Made by a program: the position numbers and the translations under genes
Source: Pirellulales bacterium
Lineage (GTDB): Bacteria; Planctomycetota; Planctomycetia; Pirellulales; JAEUIK01
Assembly (NCBI GenBank): GCA_019636335.1
Contig: JAHBXR010000022.1
Coordinates: 1 to 64,000 of the forward strand
Length of the DNA stretch: 64,000 nt
Direction: 5' to 3'
Notes under the pieces: generated by a model
The model's input: the letters and a program-made list of their open reading frames with translations, nothing else
Database searches by the model: none
What the model was told of the DNA's origin: nothing
Shown: piece after piece, positions 24,740 to 32,500 of the stretch
Layout of the letters: the number at the start of each line of letters is the position of its first letter
Position numbering within the stretch: position 1 is the stretch's first letter

Positions 24740-26236
24740 ATGTCCAAGTACATTCTCGCGCTGGATCAGGGCACGACTTCGAGCCGTGCGATCGTCTTCG
24801 GGCACGATGGCCGCGCCGTGGCGACGGCACAGCAGGAGTACGAGCAGATCCTGCCGGCGCCGGGCGTCGTCGAGCACGATCCCGAAGCCATCTGGAGCTC
24901 GCAGCTCAAGGTGGCGCAGGATGCCTTGAAGCAGGCGAAGCTCGAGGCCAAGGACATCGCCGCCCTGGGGCTCACCAACCAGCGCGAAACGACGGTCGTC
25001 TGGGATCGCGCGACCGGCAAGCCCGTGGCCAACGCCATCGTCTGGCAAAGCCGCATCACCGCACCGATCTGCGATCGCCTGAAAAGCGAGGGCCTGGCCG
25101 ATACGTTCCGGCAGAAGACCGGGCTTGTCGTCGACGCCTATTTCTCCGGCACGAAGATCAAGCACCTGCTCGATACCGTCAGCGGATTGCGCGCCAAGGC
25201 CGAACAAGGGAAGGTGCTCTTCGGCACCGTCGACAGCTTTCTCATCTGGCGCCTCACCGGCGGCCAGCGGCACGTCATCGACGTGAGCAACGCCAGCCGT
25301 ACGTTGATCTACAACATTCACAAGCTCGATTGGGATGACGAGCTGCTCGAGATCCTCGGCATCCCGCGCAAGATGCTGCCCGAGGTGCGCCCTTCAAGCG
25401 AAGTTTACGGCGAAACGGCCCCGGAACTTTTCGGCGGACCGATCCCCATCGCGGGAGACGCCGGAGATCAGCAGGCAGCCACGTTCGGCCAGGGCTGCTT
25501 CACGCCCGGCAGCGCCAAGAACACCTACGGCACGGGCTGCTTCCTGCTGTTGAACACCGGCGAGAAGCCCGTGGCGTCGCAGAATAACCTGCTGACGACC
25601 ATCGGCTGGCAGCTCGACGGTAAGACGACCTACTGCCTGGAAGGCTCGGTCTTCATCGCCGGCGCCGCCGTGCAGTGGCTCCGCGATGGGCTCAAGCTGG
25701 TCCAGAGCTCGCAAGAGGTCGAGACCCTGGCCAGCACCGTCGAGGATGCCGGAGGAGTCTATTTCGTGCCGGCCTTCGTGGGCCTGGGCGCGCCCTATTG
25801 GGATCAGTACGCGCGCGGCACCGTCATCGGCATCACGCGCGGTACCCAGGCTGGCCATCTGGCGCGGGCCACCGTCGAGTCGATGGCCTACCAGTCGCGC
25901 GACTTGATCGAAGCGATGGAAAAAGACGCCGGGCTGGAATTATCGACCTTGAAAGTCGACGGAGGCGCCACGGCCAACAACTCGCTGTTGCAATTCCAGG
26001 CCGACATCCTGGGCGCCAAGGTGCAACGTCCCGTGGTGGCGGAAACGACCGCGCTCGGCGCCGCCTATCTGGCAGGGCTCGCGGTCGGGTTCTGGCAGAA
26101 CAAGGACGACGTTACGCGGAACTGGGCCCTTGATCGCGAGTTCTCGCCTCAATGGGACGACGCCCAGCGAGAGAAGCTCTATCGCGGCTGGCGACGAGCC
26201 GTCGAACGCTCGCTCGACTGGGAAGAACACGCCTGA
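24740..26236 (+). CDS. glpK: Glycerol kinase
   Basis: A 498-residue FGGY-family kinase that phosphorylates glycerol to sn-glycerol 3-phosphate with ATP. The N-terminal phosphate motif [17 protein letters not shown], the substrate-contacting [19 protein letters not shown] and NAIVWQSR, the central [16 protein letters not shown] with [13 protein letters not shown], and the C-terminal [19 protein letters not shown] are all as in GlpK. Length is the family norm. It starts 34 bases after glpF and completes the module: uptake (GlpF), phosphorylation (GlpK), oxidation (GlpD). No phosphotransferase or glpR regulator is nearby. A small hairpin (AGGCTTTAGCCT) immediately follows the stop. Confidence 0.97.
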   Translation: MSKYILALDQGTTSSRAIVFGHDGRAVATAQQEYEQILPAPGVVEHDPEAIWSSQLKVAQDALKQAKLEAKDIAALGLTNQRETTVVWDRATGKPVANAIVWQSRITAPICDRLKSEGLADTFRQKTGLVVDAYFSGTKIKHLLDTVSGLRAKAEQGKVLFGTVDSFLIWRLTGGQRHVIDVSNASRTLIYNIHKLDWDDELLEILGIPRKMLPEVRPSSEVYGETAPELFGGPIPIAGDAGDQQAATFGQGCFTPGSAKNTYGTGCFLLLNTGEKPVASQNNLLTTIGWQLDGKTTYCLEGSVFIAGAAVQWLRDGLKLVQSSQEVETLASTVEDAGGVYFVPAFVGLGAPYWDQYARGTVIGITRGTQAGHLARATVESMAYQSRDLIEAMEKDAGLELSTLKVDGGATANNSLLQFQADILGAKVQRPVVAETTALGAAYLAGLAVGFWQNKDDVTRNWALDREFSPQWDDAQREKLYRGWRRAVERSLDWEEHA

Positions 26237-26361
26237 GGCTTTAGCCTGCACGTTCTCTCTGAGGGGGGTCGTACCGGGCCAAATTGCCTCGCCTTTTACA
26301 TTTGCGCTCCACTGCAACGCAGCCGCTGTCGGCCGATTTTTCGCCCCCATGTCTGGGCTTA

Positions 26362-26382
26362 ACTCCTTGTCAGTTAAGGAGT
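26362..26382. other. Perfect inverted repeat in the glpK-YTV gap
   Basis: ACTCCTT, a 7-base loop GTCAGTT, then AAGGAGT: a perfect 7-bp hairpin. No T-run follows, so it is not a standard terminator. It lies 17 bases upstream of a promoter candidate and could be an operator or mRNA 3' end structure. The rest of 26237-26510 shows nothing gene-like. Confidence 0.4.
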
Positions 26383-26398
26383 ACCCGAATCGCGCGCA

Positions 26399-26426
26399 TT
26401 GACTTCCGGCCAGACAAGACTATGCT
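26399..26426 (+). promoter_or_regulatory. Candidate promoter of the YTV cysteine-rich protein gene
   Basis: TTGACT (26399-26404, 5/6 to the -35 consensus), a 16-base spacer, and TATGCT (26421-26426, 4/6 to the -10 consensus). It lies about 85 bases before the start codon, which has GGAGAAAG as ribosome binding site. Confidence 0.45.
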
Positions 26427-26510
26427 TGCCGCGAACGACCTGTTTTGTGCAACCGGTAAACACACCTCATCTAACGCACCCTGACAACGACCGGCAACGG
26501 AGAAAGTGCG

Positions 26511-27566
26511 ATGCGGAATTCGTCGATCTTGGGTCTCGTGGCGGCGATCATGCTCGTGGCCCTGCCAACCATTCCCGCCTTGGCGGAAGCTCGCATCGGG
26601 TCGCACGCCTGTTCGACCCCCGGTTGTGAAACGTGCGCCCCGGCCGCGCCGAAGCTGGTCGAGCGCACGGTTCTTGTGCCCGAGATGTCCCTCGAGACGC
26701 GTACCGTCATGGTGCCCGAATATCGCCTGGAGCAGCGTCAGAAGAAGATCATCGTGCCGCACTATATCCCGCGTCAGGTGACGGTCGAGCGTCCCTACAC
26801 GATCTACCATCCCAAGTGCGTGACGAGGACGGTGCAGTGCATGGTGCGCACGCCGGTCTACGCCGACGTGCAGGAAAACTATACAGTCTGCGTACCGCAG
26901 CTCGTGACGAAGACCGGCACGCGCAAGGTGTGCAAGGTCGTAACGGCGCAGAAGACGCAGAAGGTGGTCGTCGACCAGGGGCATTGGGAAGACGCGCCGG
27001 CCGCTGGCTGCGGCGCCGTCGTCGACTGTGCGAGCCCGGTCGATTGTTGCCGCCCGCGCTGCCGCTTGTTCCGCCGCTGCAGCACCGGCTGCGGCACCGC
27101 GACGTGCGGCACGGCCGGCTGTGGCAGCCGAGTCTGGGTTTCGAACCCGGTCGAGAAGGAAGTGGCCTACACCTGCCAGGAAAAGGTCTGGGTCGACGAA
27201 CCGTACACTTGCCAGGTGACGGTGATGAAACCGGAGACGCGCACCCGCACGGTGCGCCGTTGTACCTGGAAGTTCGAACCGCGGATGAAGCAGGTGCAGC
27301 AAACGATTCTCGAGGCCGAGCATGGCACGAAGACCTGCACCGTGACGCGCTACGATTTCGCGCCGGAGGAAAAGACGGTCGTCTGCTGCGTATGCGTCCC
27401 TCACTTCGTGCCCAAGCAGGTGCAAGTCCAGATTTGCCGCATGGTGCCGAAGACGGTGCAGGTACCCGCGCCGTGCGAGACGCCCTCCTGCGCTGCCCCC
27501 AATTGCTGTGAGAACGGTTGCTGCCCGACCGGCCACGGCCATCCGCGCCGTTGCCGTGGGTGCTGA
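26511..27566 (+). CDS. Cysteine-rich YTV-type planctomycete wall/surface protein
   Basis: A 351-residue exported protein with signal peptide MRNSSILGLVAAIMLVALPTIPALAEA. I count about 32 cysteines (9%). The body is two beta-rich blocks of alternating valine and basic/aromatic residues (TVLVPEMSLETRTVMVPEY, ENYTVCVPQLVTKTGTRKV, EPYTCQVTVMKPETRTRTV, TVVCCVCVPHFVPKQVQVQ). The blocks are separated by a Cys-rich hinge (about residues 163-205) and closed by a Cys-rich tail ending HPRRCRGC. Repeats built on YTV/YTC with flanking VP are the mark of cysteine-rich proteins reported from the Rhodopirellula baltica cell-wall fraction. I infer a disulfide-cross-linked envelope protein. No enzyme motif is present. 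Confidence 0.75.
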   Translation: MRNSSILGLVAAIMLVALPTIPALAEARIGSHACSTPGCETCAPAAPKLVERTVLVPEMSLETRTVMVPEYRLEQRQKKIIVPHYIPRQVTVERPYTIYHPKCVTRTVQCMVRTPVYADVQENYTVCVPQLVTKTGTRKVCKVVTAQKTQKVVVDQGHWEDAPAAGCGAVVDCASPVDCCRPRCRLFRRCSTGCGTATCGTAGCGSRVWVSNPVEKEVAYTCQEKVWVDEPYTCQVTVMKPETRTRTVRRCTWKFEPRMKQVQQTILEAEHGTKTCTVTRYDFAPEEKTVVCCVCVPHFVPKQVQVQICRMVPKTVQVPAPCETPSCAAPNCCENGCCPTGHGHPRRCRGC

Positions 27567-27859
27567 TTGCTGGTGCGTCACAGAACCTTCGGCTCCTTTG
27601 ATCGCCAAAGGGCGGGCTCGACTTGTTGACGTCGGAGGGCTCCTAGCTCGCCCGTTCACCACGATAGCTGGAGTGATGCCGAGCGGTCTGCCTGGGCCGC
27701 CCGACGCGCCATGACATTCTTGGCGGCGGTGGCGCCTCTGGCCAGAATTCGTTCGCAATCGCCTGCTGAATTGCTATCGTGATGCACGGACATTCGTGCC
27801 GAATTTTCCATTGGCGCGATCGAGTGGCACTCTATTGTTCGTGCTGAAAGGGGTGGGCC

Positions 27860-28366
27860 ATGGCGCGCTGCGCGGTCTGTGGGACAACGATTCTATTTGG
27901 TGGCGTGACGGAAGGGGAGCTCCGCTTCTGCGGCAACGAATGCCATCAAGGGGGCTACTTGTTGGCTATTGCCGATCGCGTGCCACGCGACGTGATGGCC
28001 GAGCAGGTGGCGCAAGTTCATCAAGGCGACTGCCCGCGCTGCGGTGGTCCTGGTCCGGTCGACGTCCACACGTCTCACTCGGTCTGGTCGGCGCTGGTGA
28101 TGACGCAGTGGAAGAGCACGCCGGAAGTGTGCTGCCGTGCATGCGGCATCAAGTCGAAGCTCGTGGGCACGCTCTCGAGCGGCGTGCTGGGTTGGTGGGG
28201 CTTTCCCTGGGGCGTGATCTTCACGCCGATCCAGATCTTGCGAAACGTGAGCGGTCTATTCTCGGCGCCCGATCCCACCGTGCCATCGGCCGAGTTGGAA
28301 AAGATGGTCCGCCTGCAGCTCGCCTCGCAGTTCGTCGCGGCCAAGAGGCAGGAACAGGGGCGCTGA
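27860..28366 (+). CDS. Zinc-ribbon hypothetical protein (168 aa)
   Basis: Three CxxC-type pairs are visible in order: CAVC near residue 4 with CGNEC at about 24-28, CPRCGG near 59, and CCRACG near 91. This suggests two zinc ribbons. They are followed by a hydrophobic Gly/Trp/Pro-rich hairpin (GTLSSGVLGWWGFPWGVIFTPIQILRNV, split) that could dip into the membrane, and a C-terminal amphipathic helix. The pattern matches a widespread family of unknown function in which zinc ribbons precede this GWWG..TP.QI hairpin. A ribosome binding site (AAAGGGG) precedes the ATG. The 290-base gap upstream shows nothing I can identify. Confidence 0.65.
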   Translation: MARCAVCGTTILFGGVTEGELRFCGNECHQGGYLLAIADRVPRDVMAEQVAQVHQGDCPRCGGPGPVDVHTSHSVWSALVMTQWKSTPEVCCRACGIKSKLVGTLSSGVLGWWGFPWGVIFTPIQILRNVSGLFSAPDPTVPSAELEKMVRLQLASQFVAAKRQEQGR

Positions 28367-28420
28367 CCAACCGCATTGCTGGAAACGGTGCTGTGGCCAA
28401 GCAACGAATTGTCGGGTCTC

Positions 28421-28723
28421 ATGTCACAAATCTGGATCGCTCTCGCGCACGTCAAGCTGTGTACGGACAATGACGCATTGGAAACGGCGAAGGGAGCCTT
28501 TGTCCCCGTGCTTGGAATTGCCAGCGATTTGGATGCGTTCGTCGCGCTATGCGTCGACAAACTGCAAGCACTCGGATTCGAAGCCGTTGAATTCGAAGAT
28601 GTCCAGCCGTTCAAGACACGGTTGGAAACGTGCGAGGTATCAAGCGAGGTCATAGCTCTAGCAGACTCACTGTCCGTGGATTTTCCCTTTGCCTACGGGA
28701 CATTTCACAGCTACCCGAGTTGA
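28421..28723 (+). CDS. Small hypothetical protein (100 aa)
   Basis: A compact alpha/beta protein starting MSQIWIALAHVKLCTDNDALE, with no signal peptide or membrane segment, and with features of a real globular protein (balanced hydrophobic spacing, FAYGTFHSYPS end). It has lower GC in its second half (ATTCGAAGATGT and similar) than neighbouring genes, which may indicate recent acquisition. Small soluble proteins of this build include immunity-type proteins, but I cannot identify a family. It lies 54 bases after the zinc-ribbon gene and converges on the next gene. Confidence 0.55.
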   Translation: MSQIWIALAHVKLCTDNDALETAKGAFVPVLGIASDLDAFVALCVDKLQALGFEAVEFEDVQPFKTRLETCEVSSEVIALADSLSVDFPFAYGTFHSYPS

Positions 28724-28746
28724 TCGCCTGGAATCGTTGCGCGAGG

Positions 28747-29373
28747 TCAGTGCATGCCGTATTCCGGTACCCAGGGAACGATTGGATCCTTGCCTTGCCG
28801 AATCGCGGCGGCCGCTTTCTCTTGATCGGCCACGAAACGCGCCCAGTCGGCAGCCTTGACATAGCCAGTATCGCCATGAATGAACCCGACATAATGCCCT
28901 CCTTCGCGCAAGCGCTCGCCGTTGTGCCCCACCTCGCGCTTCGCCCAGAACAGGGCCACGTTTGACCAGCCGGCGCCTGGGGGTGGCTGGCGCAATCCAT
29001 CGACGTAATGCCAGCCGCACGTTTCAGGCGTGAGAGGTTTGCCCGCGGCGAGAAGATCGACCGCGGGCTGTAGCGGATAGGTGTTTCCTCGCAATAACCA
29101 ACCGTCGTCGTAGTCGGGATACAGCAGACTGAGTGACGCCTCGGGCGTGTCACCACCCGTGGGAAACTGGCCGCCATGCTGTTCCGCGTATCGCCAAAGC
29201 ACAAGGCCCAACTGCTTGTCGCAGCAATGGTCGTGGCCGTACGGGTAACGCCATCTCCAGGCACCCCAAACGAGGGTACAAAAGATGCCCACGGCCAACA
29301 GCACCGACGCAATTATCAGCGTCGTCCTGCGGCGCCAGCGAGAGACAAGCTGTGGGGGCCAGGCCTGTTCCAT
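28747..29373 (-). CDS. Hypothetical single-pass membrane protein
   Basis: A 208-residue protein with a short N-terminal cytoplasmic tail, a transmembrane helix at about residues 17-38 (TLIIASVLLAVGIFCTLVWGAW), and an outer domain. The start of the outer domain (CDKQLGLVLWRYAEQHGGQFPTGGDTPEASLSLLYPDY) resembles the region after the N-terminal helix in planctomycete pseudopilin-like and DUF1559-related proteins, with a later CGWHYVDGLRQPPPGAG and FIHGDTGYV. A true prepilin cleavage motif is not evident. The start at 29373 (MEQAWPPQLV) is preferred over 29445 because the extra residues precede a normal positively charged n-region. Function unknown. Confidence 0.6.
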   Translation of the reverse strand: MEQAWPPQLVSRWRRRTTLIIASVLLAVGIFCTLVWGAWRWRYPYGHDHCCDKQLGLVLWRYAEQHGGQFPTGGDTPEASLSLLYPDYDDGWLLRGNTYPLQPAVDLLAAGKPLTPETCGWHYVDGLRQPPPGAGWSNVALFWAKREVGHNGERLREGGHYVGFIHGDTGYVKAADWARFVADQEKAAAAIRQGKDPIVPWVPEYGMH

Positions 29374-29540
29374 ATCTGCAGCATAACGGCGAACTGCAGC
29401 CGCAGAAACACACGCGTCGTGCTTCGTCGTGCCGTGGTGGTTCAAACAGAAAGCCAGATGCTAACCACGACGACAAAACGCCACGACGTTACGGTGCCGC
29501 GCGAAGATAGAAGCCTCCGCGGAAGTGGGCCAATGTTTCG

Positions 29541-32500
29541 CTACTTCGCTTCCGGCGGGGCGAAGGTGACGACGGCCTTGCCGTCCGCGCCGTTCCAGAC
29601 ATGCAGCACGCTCGCCTCGCCGCCGGCGGCCACGAGACGTCCGTCGGGCGTGACGGCGCCGCCGTGCAGGAAATCGGTCGCGCCGCCAAAGTTCTTCACC
29701 GCCTTGCCGTCGCCGACCTGGAACTGCCGCACCGTCTTATCGCCACTCGAGGCCACCACCGTCTGGCCGTCGGACAGGAAGGCCACGCTCGTGACCTGCT
29801 TGCCGAAGCCGGCGATCGTGCGCTGTTGCTCGCCCGAATCGAAGTTCCAGATCTTTACGACCTGATCGGCTCCGCAACTGGCCAGCAGCTTGCCGTCGGG
29901 ACTCCAGGCCACGCCGAGTACGTGGTGCGTGTGTCCTTCGAAGGCTTTGACGAACTTGCCCGTGGCGATCTCGAAGACTTTGACGAACTTGTCGGCGCCG
30001 GCCGAGGCGAGATACTCGCCGTCGGGCGAGAAGGCGACGCTGAACACGGTGTCGCTGTGGGCGTCGGCAAAATCGTGCGCCAGCTTGCCGTCGGCCAGGT
30101 TCCACAACTTCAACTCGCCCGAGCGTGAAGGCTCGCCGCCACCACTGGCCAGTAGTTTACCGTCGGGCGAAAAAGCCAACGCCAACACGCGATCGACAAG
30201 CTGCGAATCTTCGACCGCCAGCGGGCGATCGGCCGGAGGACCAAGCGTCGCCTGCAGGTGCCAGTTCGGATAGAGTTGCCACACGGCTGCAGTGCCATCG
30301 ACCGTGGCGCTGGCCAGCAAACCGTTCGGGGTAAAGGCCAACGCCCCCGCGGCGACGCCGCGACCAGCAAACGTATCGAGCGGTAGACCGTTCTCGGCCT
30401 GGTAAACGTGGACCAGAGGATCGTCGCCGGCGGTGGCGAGTTGCACGCCGTCGGGCGAGAACGCGACCGTCCGCAGCGGACGCTCGTGGCCGGCGGCTTC
30501 TTGTTCGGCGGCGGCTTTCGCCTGGGCGGTGCTCGCTTCGCGCGATTGAGCCTTTTCGAGCCGCGTCTGGGCCTTGGGCACGGCGTCGGTGGCTCGAGCC
30601 AGCGCGTCGTCGGCATCGCGCGAGGCCTTCTTGGCATTGGCCTGCGCGGTGGTGGCGGCCTTGGCGGCGGCATCGGCATCGGTGGCCGCCTTGGTGGCGG
30701 CGGCCTGCTTGTCGGTGGCCTCCTTCGCGGCGGCGGCGGTCTGCTCGACTTCGGCCGCGGCCGTGGCCTGGGCCGCCGTCGCTACCTTTAGCGCCTCGGC
30801 CCGCGCGGCGGCGAGTTGCGTGGTGCTTTCGGCCACTGCTTTGGCTTGAGTGCCCGCCGCTTCGCTGTCGGCGGCCACTTTATCGGCGGCCGCTTTGGCC
30901 TCGACCAGCGCTTTATCTTCGGGCGCCTTGGCGAGACTGGCGGCAAGCGCGGCGGCCGAAGCCTTGGCCGCGTCGACCGCCTGGGCCACTTCAGCCGCCG
31001 CCGCGGTAGCCTTGGTCGAGGCGTCGGCCGCCAGGGTCATCGCCTCGGTCTGCGCCGTGACGAGTTGATCGGCGGCAGCCTTGGCATCGGCCTTGGTCTT
31101 GGCCGCCTCGGTGGCGGCGGTGGCCAGCTTGTCGGCCTCGGCCTTCGCTTCGGCGGTGGTCTTGGCGAGCGCCGTGGCCTCGGCGGCGGTCTTGTCGGCG
31201 GCGGCCAGCGCCTCGACCGACGTCTTGGCAGCGGCGGTCTTCTCGGTGAGATCTTTTTCCGCGGCGGCGAGCGCCTCGGTCGCGGCGCCGCGCTCCGCCT
31301 GCCACTTGGCGGCTTCGGCCGTGGCGCGGGCGAGCGCCTGGTTGGCCGTGTAGTCACCCTGCAACTCGACGACCTGGGCGCCGTCAGCGGCATTCCACAA
31401 CCGAGCGAGATTATTCAGACCGACTGAGGCGATGCGCGAACCGTCGGGCCGCACCGCCACATCGGCCACCGGACCCGCGTGATCCATCTGCCGCGCAACC
31501 GTTCCTGCCGCCAGATCCCAGAGGCGGACGATACCGTCCTCGCCGCCCGTGACGAACTGCTTGCCATCGGCAAACAGGGCAATCGCACTGGCCGGTGCTC
31601 CGTCGATCGCAATCACGCGCGGGGCCGCAAGCTGTGCCAGGCGAAGTTCTTGTTCGCCGGAGGTGAGGATGACGCTTTTCGCGTCCGCGCCGCGGGCAAA
31701 AACTCCCCAGTACGCACCGGCCGTCCGCGGTGCCGCCTGCAAGGCCTGCCCCGAGGCGCGATCGAGCACGACGAGCGCGCCTTCGTCAGCCACGGCGGCA
31801 ACGTGAGCGGCATCGGGCGAGAAGCTCACCTGCCGTACCGGCTTAGAAAAGTTGCCGATAGGAGCGCCACTGGCGGCGCCATCGCCCGCTTGAGCGATGC
31901 GTACCTTGCCGTCGGCGCCGCCCACGGCGAGCAAGGCGCCATCGCTGCTCAGCGTGAGCGAGGTCGCCGGCGCTTCGAGCGAAACGGTAAACCGCGCGGC
32001 GCCATCAGCGAGTTGCACGGCGGCCAACTTGCCTTCCGTGCCCGCGACGAAGATCGTGCCACGATCGGCGCTCGGCGCCAACGCTGCCACTTGTCCGACG
32101 GGAGTCGCTAGTGCGCGTTCGACGCGCAGCGGCGTGGCTCGCCACAGGCGATCGCTGGTGCCGATCAACAGTTCGCTGCCGGGCGTGAGGACGCCATAGC
32201 TCAACTCGCCCACGGATGCCGCCACTTCCAGCGGTGTCGCGCTGGCGGCGTCAAACACCGTGACGCGACGATCGGCGGTGCCGACCGCCAAACGTTGCCC
32301 CGTGGGATCGAACGCCAGCGACCGGACCTGCGTCGCCGGCGTGGTTGCCTCACCGGCCAGCGTGCCGTCGCGCCGAACGACGCGCAACGAATGATCGGCG
32401 GCCAAGAGTGCCAGGCTTTCTCCATCGCGACTCACGGCGCCAGCGAGGAGCGGCTTGCCCGGCTCGATGAGATCCTTGGCAGTGCCCTCGGCCACATCGA

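Noticed and set aside
30816-31427. 203-residue Gly/Leu-rich plus-strand open frame
   Set aside because: Antisense of the alanine-rich coiled coil; the low-complexity DNA keeps several frames open.
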